NCBI RefSeq assembly: GCF_902362185.1 | Contig: NC_044503.1 | Location: forward strand, 9,650,957 to 9,714,956 | Origin: Chanos chanos | Taxonomy: Eukaryota; Chordata; Actinopteri; Gonorynchiformes; Chanidae | DNA: 64,000 bases | Direction: 5' to 3' | Shown: one piece after another, positions 19,696 through 29,996 of the stretch | Numbering within the stretch: the stretch's first letter is position 1 | Layout of the letters: each line of letters starts with the position of its first letter | Notes under the pieces: generated by a model | The model's input: the letters and a program-made list of their open reading frames with translations, nothing else | Databases searched by the model: none | Told to the model about the DNA's origin: nothing | Translations under genes and position numbers: made by a program

Positions 19696-20622
19696 ATGCG
19701 AAATCCGGCATATTTTTTAAAAGTAGTTCTTTGGTGTGCAGTTGGTAAGTAGCCTATTTGATTATTTAAGAACAAGATTTTGAATATCGTACAAAGATTG
19801 TTCATTCTAATGTGGAACTGGAAATATTTGTCCTATTTAAACAACTACTTTTGCCAGCAAAACTCTAAGATATCATTTGCGGGTGAGATCGCATTCGAAG
19901 TCATTTTAATGATTTATTCTGAAAACATTTGTTGTATTTGGTCATTCGCATTAAGCCATAAGTGCGTTTGACGTCGTTGCTTCATACCGGAGCAACGTCA
20001 GCTAAAAAAAAAAGTAGACACGTTAGAGCACCGTAGTATCACTTTTGTGTTAATCCTTAGTCTTACCGTCTAATGTTAAAAACTTTGCTGTAAAGATATA
20101 TTCGATAGAATATACAGCTCCCTCTAATCTGTATAACAGTAGCCGAAACTTGTCCTGTGGGACGTCTTTTCAAAATAAAAGTTCAAAATAGAAATTCCTC
20201 AAGCATTGGGGAAAAAACCATATTATCACATTTAGATTGTGATGAAATGGACTGGGTAAACCTTCTCAGATTACACTCATTAAGCCACAGAAGAATTATG
20301 TTTTGCTTTAATACTAAATCCATTTTTGTGTCATTTCTAAAATCTCTCTTTTTCAGTTCGAGAGTCGTATGCATGGTACAATTATCAGCAGGGCTTGGAA
20401 ACAAGTATGTAACAAAATTGCAGCTCTTGCAAATTCAAATACTGGTGATTTTACCTAAAATATGATCACTCGTTCAACATTCTGTACTACTCAGCTTAAT
20501 TCCACTAGGCCACTTACATTCATAAACAGAGTCACCCTGCTGCTACAGAGACATTATGTTTGCCATTTTGCGTGACTGCAGACAGGGGCACTGCTAGAAA
20601 TTTTGGGCCCCCCAAACCTATG

Positions 20623-20658
<36 letters not shown>

Positions 20659-23600
20659 GTGTTTTGTGAGGGCCCCTGGCAGTGGAATTGTCCTTGGAAT
20701 TGTCCTAACCCCCTCCGCCCTTATTGTCGATTGTTTTCTCAAGGTCTGTTTTTTTTCTCTTTCTCTTTCTTTCTTCTTTTGACAGCCCCCTTACCGTATG
20801 CAACAGCAAGTAAGTGGAAGTTGCCTGGGAATCTTTGTTTATATTCCCCTATTTCTTACCACAGTGAAACAAGCTGCAGTGTCCATATAAGTTTTCAACA
20901 CTTAAAATATGTCTTTTCTGTGTCTGTGTTGGTTATATTGTACTGATCATTTATTTTTATTTAGTCCCCTGAGAATATGGTATCCAGAGATAACATTAGA
21001 CAGACAACAGAAAGCAAATAACAGACAACATGAAGTACTATGTACAAAATTACAAAAGTATACAAAGTTTTAAGAATGTTGAAGCTCAGTTCAAATGATA
21101 AGTACAACAAAAAGTAATATCACACATTTTACGCATTTTATATTTTCAAATGTAAAAATGTTTGCTTGAGATAGATATATCATATTATTTAAACTTGTTA
21201 AAAAGGAAAATCAAATCCAGGGAGAGATGTCCATTTAAAATGTAATGCAGGAATTTCAGGGGTTCCTCATTTTTGCTCAGAATGTTTCTCAACTTTTTGT
21301 GTGAGCCTTTTTTTGAGCCATCCTGTTTTGTCTGAGGTTTTAGCACACTAAACCACAAACTACAGAAAACTGAAACTGAGAGCAAAGAACCAACCTATAC
21401 ATGTACTGATGTGTTTGTGCATCTGTTCTGTAAGATGCTGCAATAGCACCACCTGAAACATTCATAATTTCCTAACTCTCACTTAGGTAGGAGTTTTCCA
21501 AAGACAGGTCAATGAGACTCCTCTCTTGCTCTCAGTTGTAATTAAGTGTTTATTGGAACACACCCGGGCAAACTAGACCGTCAGACTTGGCCAGGGTCAA
21601 GGTTAGCTGGTAATGATGTGCAGATTCATGAACTTGTCTCTTTTTTTTAACCTCTGTAGAGGTTTTTGTTTTGTTTTTCTGGTAGCAATCCAGAGATCTT
21701 GGTATTTTTGTTCATATTATGATACTGTGTGTAGTAAAATCATACTCACGTTTTTGAACTTTTCATAAGGCATTCTTAAAGGCACAATTAAGCAATAAAA
21801 TGTGTTTCTGGCTGAAATAGATTTGAATTATGACTTGCCTGTGATATTTCTCTTATACTTATGCTGCACTATGTACTTTATCATGGAATTTTCTAGGATT
21901 ATTCTAATACATGAATCTAGTATCTTATCAGATAGGACACACATCTGATGATATTCCATTAAACAAAACCTGAGTATGTTACCTTTCAGACAGGAGATGG
22001 TATTGTACTATGTCAAGTGACTTCTTAGCTCTTCTGACACTGTTAGCTCTACCATTATCAGAATATCCCTGATTCATGAATATTTAGGCTAAATTGCATT
22101 CGTAAACAATTGCACCAGAATAACTAATTATATGCTTTCTCAGCTCCACCACCAAACTCGGACACCACATGTATGTGTTGTTTTCTTCTTTTCTTTCTGT
22201 CTTTTTTAAGTAAATAGCACAGTTCAATATTATATATCATCATAAAAGCCATGTAATGTATAATTCTGTTTGGTGCTATACAGCCATTTAGCTCAGATTT
22301 TTCCATGAACTGTCTAGCACTTTTAACAAAAGCATTACCTTTTTAACAAAAGCATTGTCTTTTTTTAGTAGTTAACCAGCCATACTGGTGGAGTAAGGGT
22401 AAGTTAAATTCTCCCCACTTATTCATGTTTTATGCATTTGTTTGAGCTTATACATGTATGGGGACATATTCCTGTTGAATAAATTAAATGGATGTGGTTT
22501 GTTCATTACAGTTAACTGCTGGTTTAGTAGAAAATAAACAAATTTTGAAAATGAATGTTGACCTGAAAAGTGTAAAATACAGACTTAAAATACAGACAGA
22601 GTACGAGAATTCGACTGTTCGAAGAATTTCAACTAATACCCTTATTGCGGCTAAAGAACTAAGGCTATGACACATGGATGGCGTTTCATTTCCCTTTTTG
22701 AAGATTCGTGTCTAACCATAGGAAAGGTTTTTGTATTCATACACATCATAACGTCCCTGTGTTTTTGTCTTTTAGATGATGGCCAATACGGATGGACGAC
22801 TAGTGAGTTGTAAACTATATGTGTATTTTTATATATTCATGACACAATGCCATACATTATGGTATTATCTGTTTTTTCAAAGAAGTGGCAAAAAAAATCT
22901 TATTTTTAAGAATCTTTGTTTTACTCAACAGACAGAAGTGCCAAGTGACTGTCAGCATTTTAAATGAATATTTTATTGTCAAATATATGTAACGCTAATA
23001 TAAATGAATGACTAATTTAAGAGTTTTTGGAGAATGATTAATTATGTGTTCTTTTCAGCTCCACCATCTGACTGGAACACCACATGTATGTGTCATTCTT
23101 TCTTTTTTAACTAAAAAATGCAAATCAATACTGTCACTATTATTTCAAATGTAATTTCATTTGAATTCTGTCCATCACCATAGTGCAATGCATATATATA
23201 CATATATATATACATGTATTTCTGTGTATATAGTGCTTATATATTTCTTTATTTTTGTACTGTATATGAGACATATTTGTGGACACATTTGTGGACTTTT
23301 TTTTTGTCTTTTTTTCCCAGCTGAGCGACCATATTGGCTGAGACCCAGTAAGTTCATTTCTCAGTGTAGTCTAAATCTAGCCAGTCTGGTTTGACAAAAA
23401 TGTATTTGTCCTTCTCCCTTCTCTCTGTCTCCCTTGGGAATCTGTGCATCACCACTGATTAATGTCTGTATGTTTATATGACTTTCTGAAGCTCAGCAGC
23501 TATACTGGATGAAACCCACTGAGGACAATTCTCCTTTTTAAATTCATGTGAAAAACAGTGCCATTATGAATATACGTTAAAGGACAGTATTAACTAGTGT

Positions 23601-26600
23601 TTAGAGTTAAATATTTAAAACAATGTTTATATGAGGAGCATGCACCGAGACATTGCAAAGAAATGTATGTGTATATGTGTAAATTTGTATGCGTAAATAT
23701 ATGTGTATTTGTATATGTAAATTTGTATATGTAAATTTGTATGTTTTTTCATCCCAAGAGCCCTACTGGTTGAGAACCAGTGAGTGCAGTTCTCTTTCAA
23801 ATGCTAGATTCAAATACAAGACAGTGTTATAGTGAATGTTTTTTAAAGAACATCATGGATGTTTTTTTAGCTATTTTACAAACTTTAATTATGTGAGGAG
23901 AGGAACAGAGACATTGCAAAGAAACGTTTGAGTGATTTAGAATCTGAAGTTTTTTATTTTTTCCCTCTTAGCTGAATCTCCATCCTGGAGGAGACCCTGT
24001 AAGCTCCATTTTTTCCCCCTACACATTTACAAATAAGACTTGTCTTGGATATATTTTTTAGTGTGAAAATATTTCTGGCTGTTACATTAAAAATGTATGT
24101 GGTCTCTTCATTGTCTTTTCAGATCGGCGATATGGCTGGGGTCCAAGTAAGTCCAGTTTTCTTTTTCACATTAACAAAGAAAAAGGTGTGCTGATTTATT
24201 TCTTATTTATGTACTGTATATGAGACATATTTGTGGGCACATGCATATTTGGGATATTTCCAGCACAAAGTGTCATTTCCGTAACCGTTAGAATTGATTG
24301 TGCTGTGAGTTGTGTTCAGTATTGTGTAGCATATGCTGTTAGTCTGTACTCTTGTGTTTATTTCATTTACAAAAGAAACCACTCTGAGGTACGGGCTGAA
24401 GTGTACATCAGCTTTATTAAATCATTATACTGTGTGCAACTCATACCTTTGTTCTGTCTTTTCTTCCAGCTGAGCAACCATACTGGATGAGACCTAGTGA
24501 GTCCATTTCTCAGTGTAGTCTAAATCTAGCCGGACTGGTATGACAAAAATATATTCTTCTTTGCTTTATTTGGGAGTCTGTTCAACATCGCTGATTGATA
24601 TCTGTATGGCGGTATGTGTTTTGCAGCTCAGCAGCCATAATTTTTATGTGTAAATGCGTAAATTTGTATGTGTAATTATGTAAGATGATATGTGTAAATG
24701 TGTACATCTGTATGTGTAAATGTGTACATCTGTATGTGTAAATGAATGTGTATTTGTAAGTGTAAATGTGTTTATTCATATGTGTATGTTTAAGTGTAAA
24801 TTTGTATGTGTGAATCTGTATGTGTTTTTTCAGCCCGAGAGTCGTACTGGATGAGAACCAGTGAGTACAATTCTCTTTGTTAAATTCAAATGCAAGACAG
24901 TGTTATAGTGGATGCTTTTTAAAGAACATCATGGATGTTTTTTAGCTATTTTACAAACTGTAATTATGTGAGGAGAGGATCAGAAACATTGCAAAGAAAC
25001 GTTTGAGTGATTTAGAATCTGAAGTTTTTTATTTTTTCCCTCTTAGCTGAATCTCCATACTGGAGGAGACCCTGTAAGCTCCATTTTCCCCCCTACACAT
25101 TTACAAATAAGACTTGTCTTGGATATATTTTAGTGTGAAAATAGTTCTGGCTATTACATTAAAAATGTATGTTGTCTCTTCATTGTCTTTTCAGATCGGC
25201 GATATGGCTGGGGTCCAAGTAAGTCCAGTTTTCTTTTTCACATTAACAAAGAAAAAGGTGTGCTGATTTATTTCTTATTTATGTACTGTATATGAGACAT
25301 ACTTGTGGGCACATGCATATTTGGGATATTTCCAGCACAAAGTGTCATTTCCGTAACCGTTAGAATTGATTGTGCTGTGAGTTGTGTTCAATATTGTGTA
25401 GCATATGCTGTTAGTCTGTACTCTTGTGTTGATTTCATTTACAAAAGAAACCAGTCAGTGGTAAGGGCTGAAGTGTACATCAGCTTTATTAAATCATTAT
25501 ACTGTGTGCAACTCATACCTTTCTTCTGTCCTTTCTTCCAGCTGAGCGACCATACTGGATGAGACCTAGTGAGTCCATTTCTCAGTGTAGTCTAAATCTA
25601 GCTGGACTGGTATGACAAAAATATATTCTTCTTTGCTTTATTTGGGAGTCTGTTCAACATCGCTGACTGATATCTGTACGGCGGTATGTGTTTTGCAGCT
25701 CAGCAGCCATAATTTGTATGTGTAAATGTGTAAATTTGTATGTGTAATTATGTAAGATGGTATGTGTAAGTAAATGTGTAAATTTGTAAGTGTAAATCTG
25801 TATGTGTTTTTTCAGCCCGAGAGTCGTACTGGATGACACCCAGTGAGTACAATTCTCTTTGTTAAATTCAAATGTAAGACAGTGTTATAGTGGATGTTTT
25901 TTAAAGAACATCATGGATGTTTTTTAGCTATTTTACAAACTGTAATTATGTGAGGAGAGGATCAGAAATATTGCAAAGAAATGTTTGAGTGATTTAGAAT
26001 CTGAAGTTTGTTTGTTTTTTTCCCTCTTAGCTGAATCTCCATACTGGAGGAGACCCTGTAAGCTCCATTTCTTTCCCACACATTTACAAATAAGACTTGT
26101 CTTGGATATATTTTAGTGTGAAAATAGTTCTGGCTGTTACATTAAAAATGTATGTGGTCTCTTCATTGTCTTTTCAGATCGGCGATATGGCTGGGGTCCA
26201 AGTAAGTCCAGTTTTCTTTTTCACATTAACAAAGAAAAAGGTGTGCTTATGTTTCTCTTTATTTATGTATTGTATATGAGACATATTTGTGGGCACATGC
26301 ATATTTGGGATATTTCCAGCACAAAGCGTCATTTCCATAACCGTTGTAATTGATTGTGCTGTGAGTTGTGTTCAGTATCCAGCTGAGCGACCATACTGGA
26401 TGAGACCTAGTGAGTCCATTTTTAACTCAGGATGATCTTAATCTAATTGGATTGGTTTGAAAAAAATATATTCTTCTTTGCTTTATTTTGGACTCTGGAC
26501 AGTATCTCTGATTAATATCTATATGACTGTTTTTGTAGCTGAACAGTTGAAATTTGTATATGTAAATGTGTGAATTTGCATGTGTCAATATGTAAATTGG

Positions 26601-28044
26601 CATGTACAAGTGTACAAATTTGTACATGTGCATGTGTAAATTAGTATATGTAACCGTATGTGTATTTCCATGCACAAACATGTAAATGTGCATGTGTAAA
26701 TGTATGTGTATTTTCATGTGTAAATGTGTAAATTTGTAGGTGTAAATGTGTAAATTTGTATATGTAAATTTGTATGTGTTTTGTTCAGCCCAACAGCCCT
26801 ACTGGATGAGACCCAGTGAGTACAGTTCTCTTTGTTAAATTCAAACGCAAGACCGTGTCCAAGTGGATGCTTTCCAGAGAGCATCATAAATGGAATCTTA
26901 TTTAGGAAATAAGATATTTTGGAAAAAAGATATTTTGAAAAAAAAGCAGTTATATGAACAGAGAAGCAGAGACCTTGCAAAGAAATGTTTGAGTGTTTTA
27001 GGATCTAAAGTTTTGTATTTTTGTCCTCCTTAGCTGAATCTCCATACTGGAGGAGACCCTGTAAGCTCCATTTTTTTCCCTACACATTTACAAATAAGAC
27101 TTGTCATGGATATATTTTAGTGTGAAAATAGTTCTGGGTTTTGCATTAAAAGCGTATGTGGTCTCTTCATTGTCTTTTCAGATCGACGAAACTGGTGGGA
27201 TCCTAGTAAGTCCATTTTTCTTTTTCACATTAACAAAGAAAAAGTTGTGCTTATGTATTTCTTTTTTTTTTTTGTATTGTATATGAGACATAGTTGTGGA
27301 CAAGATCTCAAGTGTACATCAGCCTTAATACATCGTTGTACAGCATGCAGCCCAGTTGTAACAGGATTTAGACTAATTTTAAAAAAATCTAGTATGTAAC
27401 CTATTCAAATTAACAGTTAATTTTTTTAAACTATCAGAGCATGCTCTAAAGTGATAACTGATGAGGATGTTAAATGCATTGTCACTGGGAAATGATTCTT
27501 GTCAGTGTTTGCGTCAGTTTTGTTCTTCTAAATTGTAACATCATATTGAATTGCCTAACACCACTAAATTGCATATACAAATGAACAATCTATCCATTAT
27601 CACTAAAAGTTTTATAAACATTCGCTAGACAACATTTGTAATGTGTCCTAGCTCAGTAGCTAGGCAACATTTGTATGAGATGGACAGTGTAAAAGTTGAG
27701 ACTTTAATGTATAAAACCTGTTTATTATTCTTCAACAGCCAGATGGCAGCACTACACACAAAAAGAGTGAAAGCTTAATGTCTGCTCTTATTATTTTAAG
27801 ATGCAATAAACATGATGCATAGAATATAAGATGCATAGAATATAATAGACCAGAAACAGTACATTACATAAGCAGCCTGAGAAATGATATGAAGTCAGTA
27901 TTAGTGATATGTTACTGATATGTCTGAATAACTGATTGTTTTTTGTTGTTTTGTTTTGTTTTGTTTTGTTTTGTTTTGTTTTGTTTTGTTTTGTTAACAG
28001 CCCCGACACCTTATTGGCAAGCCCCACGTAAGTTAATAAAATAA

Positions 28045-28116
<72 letters not shown>

Positions 28117-29138
28117 CCCATTTTAGCATCTTTATACCAATTGAAAAGACTATGACTTACAGACTAAATCTCCTTTTCCATTTTAGATATCCCAAAGCCA
28201 AGCATTCATGTGTACAGGCAAGTGGAGAGTGAGAAAAAAGTGGTGGTTGCATGCACCTACCTAAAGAAGACTATGCAAAGCCATTTCCAGCTGTCGGTGA
28301 AGGGAGCATACAGCCATACCTATAGAGACCCAGAATGCCTGTCGGGGATGGTGTGTCTCTTCAATGTTACCGTGCTTCCTCCTGTTTCTTTCACTTGTGT
28401 CCACAAAATGACTGTGTCAGGAAGCTCAGTGGATGTGACCAGTGAGCCTTACACATACACTCAGGAGGGTAAGAATCAATGGATGAGTTATTTTTAGCAT
28501 ACACATACATAAATACATATGTGCATATATGTGTGTGTGTGTTGTATACATACGTATGGGTTGTGTTTTCTTCCTTGTGCAGTTGTGAAACAGCACACAC
28601 TATCAGGGTCTGTGTACTACCAAGGTTTTTCAGTCTTCATTGGCCTCGGACTTTTAATTATGATAACGGTGGTGATCGTGACAACACTGAAGAGCCGACG
28701 GAAGGGTAACCAAAGCTTTTGTTCTTTACCTGTATTGGAGTCTAAAGTTTGATTAACTTGATAATGTTACCTATCTTAAGTCAACATAAATTTTTTGCGT
28801 CACGAAAATTAATTCCTTTGTTTGTCAAAATTCGAGCCAATAATAAATATTTTAATTACAAAATTTAATGAGATTTCACATTTACACGTAGGCCTCTTTG
28901 TGAACCATGTGCCAGTTTACTCATTAATTCACCTTCAACAAAATGAGATGTGAAGAGAGACTGAAAAGCCTTTCATGTAACAGAAGAGAAATAACAAATG
29001 CCTTTTTAACTTGCACTGTAAGAAACAATACAGTTCACCCATCACCATGTTAATGTCTTTCCATTAGATTCCCCCAAAAAAGCTGAGATGAACTGCTATG
29101 AGGAAGCTTTGACCAAACCCTTGAATGAAGTGGAATAA
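19696..29138 (+). CDS. Unrecognised Ig-like type I membrane protein encoded by a microexon array
   Basis: Not a family I recognise. Exon 1 (19696-19744) encodes a signal-peptide-like start, MRNPAYFLKVVLWCAV. Next is 20357-20404 (48 nt: RESYAWYNYQQGLE). Then come 24- or 27-nt exons at 20786-20809, 21990-22016, 22144-22170, 22372-22398, 22776-22802, 23059-23085, 23321-23347, 23972-23998, 24123-24146, 24470-24496, 24834-24860, 25047-25073, 25195-25218, 25542-25568, 25816-25842, 26031-26057, 26178-26201, 26393-26419, 26789-26815, 27034-27060, 27182-27205 and 28001-28027. The 3' part is an Ig-like exon (28187-28468: VVVACTY, FNVTVLPPVSFTC, an extra CLSGMVC pair), a transmembrane exon (28583-28705: VFIGLGLLIMITVVIV, then KSRRK) and a tail (29068-29138) with NCYEEAL, which is not a standard ITIM. 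Every internal exon is phase 1-1; joined, they give 384 codons including the stop. Typical units are ESPYWRRP, RRYGWGP, ERPYWMRP and RESYWMR. The inferred product is a cell-surface protein with a Trp/Tyr/Arg/Pro-rich stalk on the N-terminal side of one Ig-like domain. Exons at 20786, 21990 and 22144 are the least certain. Confidence 0.75.
20580..20700. repeat. MITE-like remnant with an (AAT)n core
   Basis: The stretch CAGGGGCACTGCTAGAAAT and then TTTGGGCCCCCC on the left faces GGGCCCCTGGCAGTG on the right, around an ATA/AAT microsatellite at 20622-20656. This looks like an eroded inverted-repeat DNA element lying in the intron just before microexon 20786-20809. Termini are uncertain. Confidence 0.35.
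23492..23518 (+). pseudogene. Decayed microexon (D type)
   Basis: The 27 nt CTCAGCAGCTATACTGGATG and then AAACCCA would read AQQLYWMKP in the array's phase. The base pair after it is CT instead of GT, so the donor is lost, and the acceptor (CTTTCTGAAG) has a weak pyrimidine tract. It looks like a former member of the array that can no longer be spliced normally. Remnants of the same exon recur in each later block. Confidence 0.7.
23753..23779 (+). pseudogene. Microexon with lost acceptor (E type)
   Basis: The 27 nt reading QEPYWLRT in the array's phase has a good donor (GTGAGT), but the base pair before it is AT where its homologues at 24834 and 25816 have AG. Use would require a shifted AG within the exon, which breaks the frame. 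Best read as an inactivated copy. Confidence 0.65.
24627..24650 (+). pseudogene. Remnant of D-type microexon, block 1
   Basis: TTTTGCAG is followed by CTCAGCAGCCATAATTT. The acceptor survives, but the exon reads into TAA in phase and has no donor. The same remnant occurs at 25699 in block 2, and a further diverged one (GTAG then CTGAACAGTTG) at 26539 in block 3. Its match to 23492-23518 shows that the ancestral block had five microexons. Confidence 0.6.
24640..24830 (+). repeat. Minisatellite of TGTAAATxTGTATG-type units
   Basis: Degenerate tandem units of about 12-18 bp (GTGTAAATGTGTACATCTGT and variants) fill the intron between the dead D exon and exon E. Equivalent arrays lie at about 25720-25805 and 26555-26780, with a shorter one near 23660-23745. 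Their T-rich end runs directly into the acceptor of the E exons. Confidence 0.7.
27949..27995 (+). repeat. (TTTTG)n pentanucleotide repeat
   Basis: About nine copies of TTTTG lie immediately before the AACAG acceptor of the last microexon at 28001 and effectively form its pyrimidine-rich tract. Copy-number change would alter the strength of that acceptor. Confidence 0.9.
28051..28110. repeat. (TA)n microsatellite
   Basis: About 29 TA units sit in the 159-bp intron between the last microexon (ending 28027) and the Ig-like exon (starting 28187), occupying over a third of that intron. Confidence 0.95.
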
Positions 29139-29996
29139 GTTTGGTAAAAATGGTTAATCTGCATGTCTGCTAATTCAACGGTCACATTATTGATCTTTAA
29201 TGAGGATTTATCCACACAACGTCACAGTTTTTTCATGGAAAATAATCAAATATTGTACATGTGGATGTACCTTAGATTGTGGTGTTGCTTTAGATGTCAC
29301 TATAGATTTGAGGATTGTTTGCCATTGAACTGTAGATTAATAAGAAATCATTTCATTGGTTGATTTGAGCTTTATAGAAGTCTTTTGTTTGGGATTTTTG
29401 TGTTTCTTTTACATTTTTTCATTTGCTTCTTACATTGATTTTAACATCTTTTTTTAAAAAGTTCTTTCCATCATAATGTCATAATCAGAACAATGACATA
29501 AATATACATGCACAATATTAAATTCTTCATGTTTCCTTTGTGGCGTTGCTTGTATTCATTCTGTGTCTTTCCATTTATGGTTTTCAGTTACACATAGTTC
29601 AGCATGAGTCTGTCTTAAATTACAAACATTTGCTACACCACTGTCTGGCATCATATTTCCATACCTCCTTGCTTGCATTTGTTTTTACCTACAATATCTC
29701 TACATCATGTAAACACAGATCACCAAATCTCATCTCTCTTCCACCCACCCACTCATGCTGCCTCATGTCCCTCTCACGAGAAGAAAATTCTTCCCTCCCT
29801 CCTTTCCTCCCTCCCTCCCTCCCTCCCTCTCTCCCTCCCTCCCTGCCAGCCTCTCTCTCCCTCCCTCCCTGCCAGCCTCTCTCCCTTTCTCTCTCCCTCC
29901 CTCCCTCTCTCTCCAGCTAGATCTCTCCATCTGTGAGTCTGCATTCAGTAGCAGTGTGCTTGTCTGTGCAAGGGCAGCTTCATTCTTGTCTCCAGG
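29139..29996. other. 3' flank of the microexon gene and 5' flank of proSAAS
   Basis: After the TAA at 29136-29138 the text is AT-rich, with an ATTAAA at 29517-29522 that could serve polyadenylation. A CCCT-rich pyrimidine repeat at about 29796-29912 lies 85-200 bp before the proSAAS ATG and is likely in its 5' UTR or core promoter. Open frames over the repeat are artefacts of low complexity. Confidence 0.5.

Larger units (their letters stand above)
23972..27205 (+). repeat. Tandem ~1-kb blocks, each carrying a set of microexons
   Basis: Block starts, measured at the ESP(Y/S)WRRP exon, are 23972, 25047, 26031 and 27034, a period of 984-1075 bp. A full block holds exon A (27 nt, ESPYWRRP), B (24 nt, RRYGWGP), C (27 nt, E(Q/R)PYWMRP), a dead D remnant (CTCAGCAGCC...) and E (27 nt, RESYWMR or QQPYWMRP). 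Introns are copied too: the text from about 24150 to 24620 and from 25220 to 25690 is nearly identical. The fourth block keeps only A and B. A partial block with C, D and E only lies before the array at 23321-23779. The copies therefore arose by unequal crossing-over and are young or kept alike by gene conversion. Confidence 0.9.

Noticed and set aside
22513-22545. Possible extra microexon: CATTACAG followed by VNCWFSRK in the array phase
   Set aside because: No donor follows and the frame reaches no splice site; resemblance to the NQPYWWSK exon is weak.
22928-22942. CAACAG|ACAGAAGTGCCAA|GTGACT, like the borders of microexon 21990-22016
   Set aside because: Only 13 nt, not a multiple of three, so it would break phase; at most a deleted relic.
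24233-24490. 85-codon open frames at 24233-24490 and 25305-25562 with nearly the same peptide
   Set aside because: They lie in duplicated introns of the microexon gene and are alike because the DNA was copied, not because they code.
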